From positions 5,394,001 through 5,458,000 of the forward strand of contig NZ_CP108101.1 of the NCBI RefSeq assembly GCF_036195325.1: a DNA stretch of 64,000 nucleotides, in the 5' to 3' direction. Numbering within the stretch: position 1 is the first letter of the stretch; every line of letters begins with the position of its first letter. The position numbers and the translations under genes are program-made. Positions 8,633 through 16,688 of this stretch are shown here, piece by piece. The stretch is from Streptomyces sp. NBC_00234. Its GTDB lineage: Bacteria; Actinomycetota; Actinomycetes; Streptomycetales; Streptomycetaceae. Under the pieces are notes generated by a model, which worked only from the letters and a program-made list of their open reading frames with translations, made no database searches and had not been told where the DNA came from.

Positions 8633-9079
8633 TCAGTCCGGGGCGGGACCGCTGCTGATGCCGATCAGCAGCGGGCCGGTCGGGGAGGCGACGAGTTCCG
8701 CCACGGTGAGGGGGTCGAGTGAGGCGTAGAACGCCTCCTGCGCCCGTCGGAGAGCACCGCGCAGCACACAGGCCGTGCGCAGCGGGCACGGTGCGCTGCC
8801 CTCGCACTCGACGACGTCGCCGGGACCTTCCAGCTCCCGCACGACGGCGCCGATCGACGCCGAGTGGCCGGCTTCGGTGAGGGTGAGGCCGCCGCCCCTG
8901 CCGCGCCGGGCATCGACCAGGCCGAGGTGCTGGAGCCTGGCCACGACCTTCGCGGTGTGGGTGTACGGGACCCGCATGGTGGCCGCCACCTCGCGGGTGG
9001 TCGGCGGATCCTCGTTCTCCGCGACGGCCAGGCGCATGAGGACGCGCAGTGCCACATCGGTGAATCTCGTCAGCCGCAT
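8633..9079 (-). CDS. nsrR: NO-sensing Rrf2-family repressor NsrR
   Basis: 148-residue Rrf2-family regulator. A winged helix-turn-helix occupies the first ~70 residues (MRLTRFTDVALRVLMRLA, PTTREVAATMRVPYTHTAKVVARLQHLGLV). Three cysteines follow in ECEGSAPCPLRTACVL, the usual [4Fe-4S] ligands of NsrR. NO destroys the cluster and releases DNA. The ATG at 9079 (MRLTRF) is the canonical Rrf2 start; a longer start would sit inside the operator. It precedes hmp, the classical NsrR target. Confidence 0.92.
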   Translation of the reverse strand: MRLTRFTDVALRVLMRLAVAENEDPPTTREVAATMRVPYTHTAKVVARLQHLGLVDARRGRGGGLTLTEAGHSASIGAVVRELEGPGDVVECEGSAPCPLRTACVLRGALRRAQEAFYASLDPLTVAELVASPTGPLLIGISSGPAPD

Positions 9080-9095
9080 GGGCCTCACGGTAGGT

Positions 9096-9118
9096 AATTT
9101 GCATCTTGGATGCAAGTT
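9096..9118. promoter_or_regulatory. NsrR-type operator (11-1-11 inverted repeat)
   Basis: Two 11-bp half-sites around one central base: AATTTGCATCT and GGATGCAAGTT. The core TTGCATC/GATGCAA pairs perfectly. The 11-1-11 layout is that described for NsrR boxes. It sits 17 bp upstream of the nsrR start, so it would autoregulate nsrR-hmp, and it is also 140 bp upstream of the divergent encapsulin gene. Confidence 0.82.
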
Positions 9119-9257
9119 ATGAGGAGCGCGCGGCGACGGTATGCAACGTGCCCCGCGGAAAGGGGATTAGTCGCACTCTTTTGTGTAATGGCGCGGCGAG
9201 TGCTCCTGCTGAAAGGCTTTTTCGGACAGGTCAGCCCATGATCGAGAGGACCGTCAG

Positions 9258-10664
9258 ATGTCCGTTGGTGAAGAGGTTCGAGACACGCAGGTTCCGCCGC
9301 AGCAGAGTCTTGGCACGGCAGCCGCGCGGAACCTCGCGACGACCACCAAGTCCGCGCCGCAGATGCAGGAGATCACCTCCCGGTGGCTGTTGCGGATGCT
9401 GCCGTGGGTGCAGGTACAGGGCGGTACGTACAGGGTTAACCGTCGGCTGAGCTACGCGGTCGGGGACGGTCGTGTGACCTTCGTGCAGACCGGCGACCGG
9501 GTCAGCGTGATCCCCGCCGAGCTCGGAGAACTGCCCGCGCTGCGCGAGTTCGCGGACGAGGAGGTGCTGGCGGAGCTGGCACGGCGTTGCGAACAGCGCG
9601 AGGTGGAGCCCGGGGAGGTGCTGGCCGCGTCCGGGGACGCGGCGGACCGGGTCTTCCTGCTCGCGCACGGCAAGGTGGAGAAGATCGGCGCCGGGCTCTA
9701 CGGAGACGAGACGGTGCTCGGCGTCCTCGCGGACGGTGCCTACTTCGGTGACCACTCCCTGATCGACGGCGACGCCAACTGGGAGTACACGGCCCGGGCC
9801 GTCACCGCCTGCACCCTGCTCACGCTGCGGCGTTCGGACGTGCTCAACCTCGCGGCACGCGCCGACTCGCTCCGCGACCACCTCGCAGGACTGCTCTCCA
9901 TCCCGCACCAGCGCACCAACAAGTACGGCGAGGCGGCGATCGATCTCTCCGCCGGCCATGTCGGGGAGTCCGTCGTCCCGCACACGTTCGTCGACTACGA
10001 GTCGGCCCCGCGCGAGTACGAACTGAGCGTCGCCCAGACCGTGCTGAAGGTGCACAGCCGGGTCGCCGACCTCTACAACCAGCCGATGAACCAGACCGAG
10101 CAGCAGTTGCGGCTCACGGTCGAGGCGCTGCGCGAGCGCCAGGAGCACGAGCTCATCAACAACCGCGAGTTCGGACTGCTCAACAACTGCGACTACGGCC
10201 AGCGCCTCCAGCCGCACGACGGGGCTCCCAGCCCCGACGACATGGACGAGCTGCTGTCCCGCCGGCGCGGCTCGAAGCTCTTCCTCGCCCATCCGCGGGC
10301 CATCGCCGCCTTCGGCCGCGAGTGCAACAAGCGTGGCCTGGTGCCGGAGAGCGTGGAGGTCGGCGGACACCATGTGCCCGCCTGGCGCGGGGTGCCGATC
10401 TTCCCGTCCAACAAGATCCCCGTCACCGACGCCAGCACCACGTCGATCATCTGCATGAGGACCGGCGAGGCCGAACAGGGAGTCGTCGGACTCCAGCAGA
10501 GCGGCATCCCGGACGAGATCGAGCCGAGCCTGTCGGTGCGCTTCATGGGCATCGACGAGCAGGCGATCATCTCGTACCTGGTGACGGCCTACTACTCCGC
10601 GGCCATCCTCGTGCCGGACGCCCTCGGTGTCCTGGAGAACGTCGAGGTGAGCCGCTGGCGGTGA
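9258..10664 (+). CDS. Family 2B encapsulin shell protein with cyclic-nucleotide-binding domain (EshA-like)
   Basis: 468-residue protein of the EshA type, now recognised as a family 2B encapsulin (HK97-fold nanocompartment shell). The first ~90 residues form the shell N-arm. An inserted cNMP-binding-like domain runs from ~90 to 210 (VEPGEVLAASGDAADRVFLLAHGKVEKIG, GAYFGDHSLIDG). The conserved encapsulin part occupies ~230-468, including PREYELSVAQTVLKVHSRVADLYNQPMNQTEQQLRL and VPIFPSNKIPV. Shell proteins of this type sequester a terpene-pathway enzyme; the next gene is a polyprenyl synthase. EshA of S. griseus affects growth of sporogenic hyphae. Confidence 0.9.
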   Translation: MSVGEEVRDTQVPPQQSLGTAAARNLATTTKSAPQMQEITSRWLLRMLPWVQVQGGTYRVNRRLSYAVGDGRVTFVQTGDRVSVIPAELGELPALREFADEEVLAELARRCEQREVEPGEVLAASGDAADRVFLLAHGKVEKIGAGLYGDETVLGVLADGAYFGDHSLIDGDANWEYTARAVTACTLLTLRRSDVLNLAARADSLRDHLAGLLSIPHQRTNKYGEAAIDLSAGHVGESVVPHTFVDYESAPREYELSVAQTVLKVHSRVADLYNQPMNQTEQQLRLTVEALRERQEHELINNREFGLLNNCDYGQRLQPHDGAPSPDDMDELLSRRRGSKLFLAHPRAIAAFGRECNKRGLVPESVEVGGHHVPAWRGVPIFPSNKIPVTDASTTSIICMRTGEAEQGVVGLQQSGIPDEIEPSLSVRFMGIDEQAIISYLVTAYYSAAILVPDALGVLENVEVSRWR

Positions 10665-10670
10665 TCCTCC

Positions 10671-10702
10671 GGAGGACCCGGACGGGGGCGTCCGGGTCCT
10701 CC
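10671..10702 (+). terminator. Strong hairpin 1 after the encapsulin gene
   Basis: Perfect 14-bp stem (GGAGGACCCGGACG / CGTCCGGGTCCTCC) with a GGGG loop, starting seven bases after the shell gene's stop codon. It looks like a terminator or transcript-stabilising hairpin. Confidence 0.7.
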
Positions 10703-10726
10703 GCCCCGTCACTCCGCACACATCCA

Positions 10727-10764
10727 CCGGGATGCCCGGCCGCGGCGGCGGCCGGGCATCCCGG
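10727..10764 (+). terminator. Strong hairpin 2 before the polyprenyl synthase gene
   Basis: Perfect 16-bp stem (CCGGGATGCCCGGCCG / CGGCCGGGCATCCCGG) with loop CGGCGG, 32 bp upstream of the synthase start. Together with the preceding hairpin it could attenuate read-through and set shell to cargo ratio. Confidence 0.65.
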
Positions 10765-10796
10765 TGAGCCCGATGGGCGACTCAAGAGGAGAAACC

Positions 10797-11846
10797 GTGA
10801 CCATGACGCGTACGGACGCCGCGACGGAAGGCCATGAGGCCGCAGCCCTCCTGGAACGCACCCGGAGCGCCGTCGACCCGCATCTGCGCTCAGCCGTGGA
10901 GTCGTTGCCCGGGGGCATACGGCGGGTCGCGATGTACCACTTCGGCTGGGAGAACGCGGACGGCAGTCCCGCCTCGGGGCAGGCGGGCAAGGCCATCAGA
11001 CCCGCGCTCGTCCTCGCCGCCGCCCGTGCCCTGGGAGGGGACCCGGACCGCGCGGTGAGAGCCGCCGTCGCCGTGGAACTGGCGCACAACTTCACCCTGC
11101 TCCACGACGACGTGATCGACGAGGACGCCACCCGTCGTCACCGGCCCACCGCCTGGGCGGTCTTCGGCGTCCCGGACGCCGTCATCACCGGCGACGCCAT
11201 GCTCGCCCTCGCTCAGCGGCTGCTCGCGGAGGACCCGCACCCGGCCGCCGCCAGGGCCTCGGCGCGGCTCTCCAGCTGCGTCATCGAGCTCTGCGCCGGC
11301 CAGCAGGCCGACTGCGCCTTCGAGGAGCGCGGACCGGACGACGTCACGCTGGACGAGTGCCTCACCATGGCGACGGCCAAGACGGGTGCGCTGCTCGGCT
11401 GCGCCTGTGCTCTCGGCGCCCTCTACGCGGGGGCGGACGAGCGGGCGGTCGGTGCCATGGACGGCTTCGGCCGCGAGGCGGGACTCGCGTTCCAGCTCAT
11501 CGACGATCTGATCGGCATCTGGGGCGACACGGACCGCACCGGCAAGCCCGTCGGCGCGGACCTGGCCGCCCACAAGAAGTCCCTGCCGGTGGTGGCCGCG
11601 CTCACCTCCGGCACCCCGGCCGCCGCCGAGCTGGCCGCGCTCTACCGGGGCGCCATGGCGACCTCGGGCGAGGTGAGCCGGGCCGCCGACGCGGTGGACC
11701 GGGCAGGGGGGCGGGACTGGGCGCAGATCTGCGCGGGGGACCGGATGGCGCGGGCGGTCCACCATCTCTCCCGGGCGGTGCCCGATCTGGCCTCGGCCGG
11801 TGATCTGCTCGCCCTCGCGGAGTTCGTCACGCGCCGCACGCACTGA
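10797..11846 (+). CDS. Polyprenyl (isoprenyl) diphosphate synthase, probable encapsulin cargo
   Basis: 349-residue trans-isoprenyl diphosphate synthase that condenses isopentenyl diphosphate with an allylic diphosphate. The first Asp-rich motif is LLHDDVIDEDATRRHRPT (~100-117) and the second region is FQLIDDLIGIWGDTDRTGKP (~235). In this second motif DDLIG replaces the textbook DDxxD. GTG 10797 was taken as start because AGGAGA lies six bases upstream; ATG 10803 is an alternative. Polyprenyl synthases are a reported cargo class of family 2B encapsulins. A disordered N-terminal loading tail is not long here (~20 residues), so cargo status rests mainly on adjacency. Confidence 0.88.
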   Translation: MTMTRTDAATEGHEAAALLERTRSAVDPHLRSAVESLPGGIRRVAMYHFGWENADGSPASGQAGKAIRPALVLAAARALGGDPDRAVRAAVAVELAHNFTLLHDDVIDEDATRRHRPTAWAVFGVPDAVITGDAMLALAQRLLAEDPHPAAARASARLSSCVIELCAGQQADCAFEERGPDDVTLDECLTMATAKTGALLGCACALGALYAGADERAVGAMDGFGREAGLAFQLIDDLIGIWGDTDRTGKPVGADLAAHKKSLPVVAALTSGTPAAAELAALYRGAMATSGEVSRAADAVDRAGGRDWAQICAGDRMARAVHHLSRAVPDLASAGDLLALAEFVTRRTH

Positions 11847-11925
11847 CCTCCCACCACCGGCCGGCCGACCCAACTCTAGGATTCCGCAGGAAGGTTGAGG
11901 TCGGACGGACGGGCGGGAGCCGGGC

Positions 11926-12522
11926 ATGGGTGTAGGGATACGGCAGGCGGACGAGCGGGACCGGGACCAGGTCGTGAGGATTCTGGACGAGGCATTCCAC
12001 GACGACCCGGTGAGCAGCTGGGTCTTCCCGGAGGAGGAGCACCGCCGCGCGGTGCACGGCAGGTTCCTCGGTGTCTTCGTCGACGTCGCGCTCGACGAGG
12101 GCCGCATCGATCTGCTGGAGGACGGCACGGCCGCGGCCCTGTGGCTGCCGGTGCCCGCGGGGGCGCCCGAGGAGGAGGACCCCACCCCCGCGCTGATGAG
12201 GGAGACCGCCGACCCCGACAACGAACGGGCCGAACTGGTAGGGAGGCTGACGGGCGCGGTTCATCCGCACGACCGCGCCCACGAGTACCTGCTCATGATC
12301 GGGGTGTCTCCCGAGCGCCAGGGAGAGGGCCTCGGGGCCGCTCTGATCGACGGGGTCCTGGAGCGGTGCGACCGCGAAGGGGTCCCGGCCTATCTGGAGG
12401 CGAGCAGCGAGCGGAGCCGCGGGCTCTACGAGCGGCTGGGGTTCACCTTCATGGGTCGAACGGTCGACCTGCCCGACGGGCCCTCCATGTGGCCCATGTG
12501 GCGCGAACCCCGGTCCGCCTGA
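11926..12522 (+). CDS. GNAT-family N-acetyltransferase
   Basis: 198-residue acetyl-CoA-dependent acyltransferase. The N-terminus (MGVGIRQADERDRDQVVRILDEAF) is the first GNAT strand/helix. The acetyl-CoA pyrophosphate loop appears as LLMIGVSPERQGEGLGAALIDGVLERC (Q-x-x-G-x-G type), followed by AYLEASSERSRGLYERLGFTFMG. The substrate is unknown. It lies 79 bp after the polyprenyl synthase on the same strand, but an operon link is not clear. Confidence 0.88.
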   Translation: MGVGIRQADERDRDQVVRILDEAFHDDPVSSWVFPEEEHRRAVHGRFLGVFVDVALDEGRIDLLEDGTAAALWLPVPAGAPEEEDPTPALMRETADPDNERAELVGRLTGAVHPHDRAHEYLLMIGVSPERQGEGLGAALIDGVLERCDREGVPAYLEASSERSRGLYERLGFTFMGRTVDLPDGPSMWPMWREPRSA

Positions 12523-12624
12523 CGGCAGTCGGGACGGGCCGGCCGGATCGCCGGCCGGCGTCGCCCGGAGGGAAGCGGAGGGTGCCACCGAGGCGGCTGC
12601 GGGTACGGGCTACAGTCCCTGCTC

Positions 12625-13293
12625 ATGACAGATGAGTCGTGGGCAGGCTGGTACCGGGACCGTCATGGTTCCGATGCCGTCATTCTCACCACGGACGGAC
12701 AGCAACTCCGCATCCGGATCAGAGGTGTCGACTTCGAGGGCGAGAGCTTCGACGGCCTCGGTCCCGTGGCCGGCGTACCGCCGGAAGGGCGGGAGTTCAC
12801 CTTGGCGGACGGGGTGCTCGACGACTGCGTACTGGAGTGGGATCTCCCGCTCCCGGTCCTCGTGTCCGGCACGCTCCGCCAGGCCACGCTCAGCTGCCTG
12901 CTGTCGCTGCGCCGCTCGGACCCGGACCTGGCGCTCGCCCTGCATCTGGACGGCGCGGTCTACGAATCGGCCCGCGCGGCAGGTGACTTCGCCGCGGCCC
13001 TGGCCACCATTCAGCGGGTCCTTCCGGACGGGATTCGCCTGCAGACCTGCATCGCCTGCGCGTTCTCCGACTACTTCCCGGATCCGGTCCGCGGGCTCTC
13101 CGGCGGTCTCGCCTGCTTCCGTGGCGCCAAGGACGCGTACCGCGGTGCCGCGGACGGCGGAGACGTCGCCGAGCTGTGGGACCGGCGCACCGGGTTCGTC
13201 CAGGAGATCTGGAGCTGCCGGGAGTTCGAGGCGCGTCCGGCGGAGGGCGCGGGGACCGGGCACCGGGGTGCCTTCCCCCTGGAGCACGCCTGA
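12625..13293 (+). CDS. Conserved hypothetical protein (DUF6304-like)
   Basis: 222-residue soluble protein beginning MTDESWAGWYRDRHGSDAVILTTDG, probably the actinobacterial family annotated as DUF6304. The middle (LSCLLSLRRSDPDLALALHLDG) is hydrophobic. The C-terminal half contains a cysteine-bearing segment (LQTCIACAFSDYFPD, GGLACFRGAKDAY) and ends in WSCREFEARPAEG. No catalytic motif is recognised. The plus frame was preferred over a long minus-strand frame because its start, codon bias and following terminator fit a gene. Confidence 0.75.
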   Translation: MTDESWAGWYRDRHGSDAVILTTDGQQLRIRIRGVDFEGESFDGLGPVAGVPPEGREFTLADGVLDDCVLEWDLPLPVLVSGTLRQATLSCLLSLRRSDPDLALALHLDGAVYESARAAGDFAAALATIQRVLPDGIRLQTCIACAFSDYFPDPVRGLSGGLACFRGAKDAYRGAADGGDVAELWDRRTGFVQEIWSCREFEARPAEGAGTGHRGAFPLEHA

Positions 13294-13332
13294 TCCGGAC
13301 GAGGGACCCGGAGGGCGTGAACGCCCACGCTC

Positions 13333-13364
13333 AAGGGGCCGCTCCGGATGAGGAGCGGCCCCTT
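13333..13364 (+). terminator. Terminator hairpin after the DUF6304-like gene
   Basis: 13-bp perfect stem AAGGGGCCGCTCC / GGAGCGGCCCCTT with a 6-nt loop, 40 bp after the stop codon. The sequence is symmetric, so it can act on both strands and would also help end the converging snpA transcript. Confidence 0.75.
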
Positions 13365-13385
13365 GCGGCAGTCCCGGGCGGCTCC

Positions 13386-13412
13386 GCCGCAGCCGTGTGG
13401 CACGGCTGCGGC
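13386..13412. terminator. Second hairpin between the DUF6304-like gene and snpA
   Basis: 12-bp perfect stem GCCGCAGCCGTG / CACGGCTGCGGC with a TGG loop. It lies downstream of snpA (leftward) and downstream of the DUF6304-like gene (rightward). Confidence 0.6.
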
Positions 13413-13471
13413 AGGGCCGGTGGGAGGCCGCCCCGGGAAGGGGCGCCTGCCGGGACCGCGGGGAGGCCGGG

Positions 13472-14146
13472 TCAGGAAGTGGCGCCGGCCAGGGCTGCTG
13501 CGAAACCGTTCTGCCAGAGGTAGTTCACCCGCGAGCGCTCCGCCGAGTTCGGGTTGGCGTTGGTGCAGGACGTGCCGGGACCGCCGCCCGACATCAGCTC
13601 GCTGCACGGCCCGGAGTAGTGGTCCGGGAGGCCGAGCACGTGCCCGGTCTCGTGGGCCGTGACGCGGGTCGAGTTGTACTGCTGGTTCTGCCGGTAGTCC
13701 AGGAAGATGTAGCCGCCGCCGTGTCCGTCCGTGCTCGCGTACGAACCGCGGGAGTCATTGCCCTCGTAGTACGCGAAGTCGGCGTTCGAGCCTTCCTGGA
13801 GCTGGACGTTGGAGACCGAGCTGTTCCAGATCCGGGTGCTGCTGGCTATCTGGCTCCGGAAGGACGGGGCGTTGGCCGTGCTGTAGACGACCGTGACCGA
13901 AGCGGCGCCCGGGTTGGCCGCCCGCTTCTCGGCGACGGACTTCATGACGGCCTTGTAGAACGCCCGGTTCGCGGCGGCGTTCTCGCTCGACCCGGCGTAC
14001 GCGGTGTAGCCCGCCGTCGCGGTCGACGAGGCGGTGGAGGGAGCGGCCGACGCCGGATCTGCGGCGACCGCGGGTGTCGCGCCCAGGGCGGCGACGAGGC
14101 CGAGGCCGGCGGCGGCCGACGCGAGGGTGATGCGGAGGTGTCTCAT
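13472..14146 (-). CDS. snpA: Snapalysin-family secreted zinc metalloprotease
   Basis: 224-residue secreted small neutral protease (snapalysin, family M7). It has a signal peptide (MRHLRITLASAAAGLGLVAALGATPAVAA), a short propeptide, and a catalytic domain with the zinc motif HETGHVLGLPD followed by the SELMSGG Met-turn region. Cysteines in SGPCSELM and GTSCTN could form the known disulfide. The ATG at 14146 has GGAGAG upstream; longer starts would destroy the signal peptide. It is divergent from a LysR regulator, the arrangement of snpA/snpR (also mprA/mprR) in S. lividans and S. coelicolor. Confidence 0.92.
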   Translation of the reverse strand: MRHLRITLASAAAGLGLVAALGATPAVAADPASAAPSTASSTATAGYTAYAGSSENAAANRAFYKAVMKSVAEKRAANPGAASVTVVYSTANAPSFRSQIASSTRIWNSSVSNVQLQEGSNADFAYYEGNDSRGSYASTDGHGGGYIFLDYRQNQQYNSTRVTAHETGHVLGLPDHYSGPCSELMSGGGPGTSCTNANPNSAERSRVNYLWQNGFAAALAGATS

Positions 14147-14451
14147 GGGGGGCTCTCCTAGCTGTTCCGATGAACCCGTTCCGCTGAATGGCGTCCGGCG
14201 CACCAACAGGCCGGCCAGGAGGGCGAACCTGTCCGGTGTGCGGACTCGGTACGGGTGCGGTACGGAGAGAGTGTGGAGGCGCGAGGGGCCGCTGCGGATG
14301 ATGCCAACCGGCGATAGCACCGCCCTATCGCCCACACATCCACCGCACACGACCATCACCCGACGGGCGCCCCAACAGCCGCTGAATTGCCGGCCTTTGG
14401 TGCGGTTGGGGCGTCTGGTGCGAGCTGGTGCGGCCGTCCTACCCTCACAGC
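14147..14451. promoter_or_regulatory. Divergent snpA-snpR promoter region
   Basis: 305-bp intergenic region between the divergent protease and regulator genes. Its main visible signal is the LysR-type dyad at 14310-14332. No ORF is supported. Confidence 0.65.
14310..14332. promoter_or_regulatory. LysR-type operator (T-N11-A dyad)
   Basis: GGCGAT-N11-ATCGCC: perfect inverted repeat whose inner bases form the T-N11-A box of LysR regulators. It sits between snpA and snpR, so it is the best candidate for the SnpR binding site. Confidence 0.72.
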
Positions 14452-15405
14452 ATGGAGCTTGAGGTGAGGCACCTCAGGGCGCTCTGCGCCATCGCCGACA
14501 CGGGAAGCCTGCACCGCGCGGCCCGGCAGCTCGGCGTCAGCCAGCCCTCACTGACGACCCAGCTGCGGCGGATCGAGAACGCCCTCGGCGCCGAACTGTT
14601 CCGCCGCGAACGCACCGGCTGCCGGCCGACGCTGCTGGGCCGGTCCGTCCTCAGCCGGGCCCGCCCCCTCGTCGACGGCATGAGCGCCCTGGTCAGCGAG
14701 GCACTCGCGGAGGCCGGAGCGGCCCGGGAGAGCGGCCCGACCCTGCGTATCGGCTCCACCGCGAGCCGGGTCATCGGCGGCTGGCTGAGCAGGCTGCGGG
14801 CCGGACTGCCCGGCACCGACATCTCGCTGCGGGTCGACGTCTCGGCCCACGCGCTGCTCCGCAGCGTCGAGGCGGGCCGGCTCGACGTCGCCTTCGTGCA
14901 CGAGGTGGAGGGCTGCCCGCTCTCCGTTCCGGACGGTCTGCGCCAGCGCGTACTCCTGGACCGGGAGCCGCAGTTCATCTCGCTGGCCCGGGACCATCCG
15001 GCAGCCGCCGGCCCGGTGGTGGACCTCGGGGATCTGGCCACCGACCGGTGGATGGTCGATCCCACCGTGGACGGTGAGTGGGACGCCGTCCGCAGAGTGC
15101 TCGGCGCCGCCGGGCTCGATCCGCCCGTCCTGCACGGCGACTACCTCACCGCGGCCTCCCTCGTGGTTCTCGGCGAGGTCGTCGCCCCCTGCCAGCCCAC
15201 CTCCGGGCCGCGCGAGGACATGGCGATCCGCCCGCTGCGCGACGACCCCCTCGCCGTACGCCTGCTGCTGGTCTCCCGGCCGGGGACCGACACGGCGGTG
15301 GTGTACGGGGCGCTGGAGGCGGCGTACCGCGAAGCGGCGCTGCGGGCGGCCTCCTACCACCAGTGGCTGGTGCGCCACCGCAGCCCGCTCGCCCGTACAC
15401 CCTGA
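14452..15405 (+). CDS. snpR: LysR-family activator of snapalysin
   Basis: 317-residue LysR-type regulator. The N-terminal winged helix-turn-helix is canonical (MELEVRHLRALCAIADTGSLHRAARQLGVSQPSLTTQLRRIENALGA within residues 1-50). A two-lobed periplasmic-binding-like effector domain follows. In S. lividans and S. coelicolor the regulator divergent to the small neutral protease gene activates protease expression. The start was placed at ATG 14452, giving the standard LysR N-terminus. Start-to-start distance to snpA is 305 bp. Confidence 0.88.
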   Translation: MELEVRHLRALCAIADTGSLHRAARQLGVSQPSLTTQLRRIENALGAELFRRERTGCRPTLLGRSVLSRARPLVDGMSALVSEALAEAGAARESGPTLRIGSTASRVIGGWLSRLRAGLPGTDISLRVDVSAHALLRSVEAGRLDVAFVHEVEGCPLSVPDGLRQRVLLDREPQFISLARDHPAAAGPVVDLGDLATDRWMVDPTVDGEWDAVRRVLGAAGLDPPVLHGDYLTAASLVVLGEVVAPCQPTSGPREDMAIRPLRDDPLAVRLLLVSRPGTDTAVVYGALEAAYREAALRAASYHQWLVRHRSPLARTP

Positions 15406-15526
15406 CGCGGCGCCGCGGCCCGGGCGGCGCCCGGCACCGTACGGCACGGGGCACCGTGCGGCACGCGGATTCTGCCCGTAGCGAGGCAGCGTTCCCAACC
15501 GGCCGCCCGACCTGCAGAGTCGACGC

Positions 15527-16516
15527 ATGAAGCTCTTGATGCTGGGCGGTACGGAATTCGTCGGACGTGCCGTCACCGATGCTGCGCTGGCCCGGGGCTG
15601 GCAGGTCACCGTCTTCCACCGCGGGCACCACGCGCCGCCGCCGGGCGTCGCCGCCCTGACCGGCGACCGCACCACCGAGGAGGGCCTCGCGGCCCTGGCC
15701 GACGGGAGCTGGGACCTGGCCGTCGACACCTGGAGCGGCGCGCCCTCGGCCGTACGGGACGCCGCCCGGCTGCTGTCCGGGCGGGTGGGCCACTACACGT
15801 ACGTGTCCAGTCGTTCGGTGTACGCGTACCCCACCCCGGCCGGGACGGCGGAGGACGGCCCCCTGGTGGACGGTGCCTCGCCCGACGCCGGCGGGGACGT
15901 CTCGTATGCCCTGGCCAAGCGCGGCGGGGAACTGGCCGCACTCGACGCCTTCGGCGACCGCGCCCTGCTGGCCCGCGCCGGACTCATCATCGGCCCGGGG
16001 GAGAACATCGGCCGTCTGCCGTGGTGGCTGAGCAGGATCGCCCGGGGCGGACCGGTGATCGCGCCGGGCCCGCGGGACGCCGACCTCCAGTACATCGACG
16101 CCCGCGACCTGGCGACCTGGATCCTGGACGCCGCGGTGGACGGCCTCCACGGCCCGTACAACACCGTCAGCCATCCCGGGCACACCACCATGGGCGAGCT
16201 GCTCGACAGCTGCGTACGGGTCACGGGCTCCGACGCCGGCCTGCGCTGGACCGACCCCGGGACGCTGCTCGCCGCGGGGGTGGAACCCTGGAGCGACCTG
16301 CCGGTCTGGCTGCCCGAGGGAGAGCTCTACGACACCCTGCACCAGGGCGACGTCACCAAGGCGCACGCGGCCGGGCTGCACTGCCGCCCGGTGGAGGAGA
16401 CGGTCGCCGACACCTGGACGTGGCTCGTCGGGCAGGGCGGAACGGCGCCGCAGCGTCCGGACCGCCCCCAGGTGGGTCTCGATCCGCAGCTGGAGGCGAA
16501 GCTGCTGGCCGGCTGA
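15527..16516 (+). CDS. NAD-dependent epimerase/dehydratase-like reductase
   Basis: 329-residue extended-SDR protein. The Rossmann motif GGTEFVG is at residues 7-13 (MKLLMLGGTEFVGRAV). A serine-rich strand VGHYTYVSSRSVYAY carries the catalytic Ser region and YALAKRGGE the Tyr-x3-Lys pair (~residue 125). The C-terminal half matches reductases annotated as isoflavone-reductase-like or NAD-dependent epimerases in Streptomyces. The substrate cannot be predicted. Confidence 0.82.
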   Translation: MKLLMLGGTEFVGRAVTDAALARGWQVTVFHRGHHAPPPGVAALTGDRTTEEGLAALADGSWDLAVDTWSGAPSAVRDAARLLSGRVGHYTYVSSRSVYAYPTPAGTAEDGPLVDGASPDAGGDVSYALAKRGGELAALDAFGDRALLARAGLIIGPGENIGRLPWWLSRIARGGPVIAPGPRDADLQYIDARDLATWILDAAVDGLHGPYNTVSHPGHTTMGELLDSCVRVTGSDAGLRWTDPGTLLAAGVEPWSDLPVWLPEGELYDTLHQGDVTKAHAAGLHCRPVEETVADTWTWLVGQGGTAPQRPDRPQVGLDPQLEAKLLAG

Positions 16517-16577
16517 GCCGCCCGGCATCCGTCCGATGCCGCCGGTCGATCGAACCGGGCGGAGACGAGGCGAATGG

Positions 16578-16679
16578 GTGAGGGGCTCCCTCGCGGCGGG
16601 GCTCGTCGCGGCAGGCGGCGCGGCATTCGTCGTGGCGCGCAGGGCACGCCGCCGCCCGGCCCAGGACCGGTCCCGCTAG
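16578..16679 (+). CDS. Possible 33-residue single-span membrane peptide
   Basis: A short frame starting GTG 16578, with GAGG seven bases upstream. It encodes MRGSLAAGLVAAGGAAFVVARR and then a basic tail, i.e. one hydrophobic helix followed by Arg residues. It ends nine bases before the DUF952 gene. The composition is plausible for a small membrane protein, but G+C-rich random frames can look like this, so support is weak. Confidence 0.3.
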   Translation: MRGSLAAGLVAAGGAAFVVARRARRRPAQDRSR

Positions 16680-16688
16680 CGTGGGCCG

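Noticed and set aside
7234..8658. 474-codon plus-strand frame opposite hmp
   Set aside because: Antisense shadow of the flavohemoprotein gene, Gly/Arg/Val-rich with no domain.
9231..10727. 498-codon minus-strand frame opposite the encapsulin gene
   Set aside because: It mirrors the encapsulin codons and has no recognisable domain; a G+C-driven antisense shadow.
12610..13287. 225-codon minus-strand frame opposite the DUF6304-like gene
   Set aside because: The plus frame has the better start, family resemblance and a following terminator.
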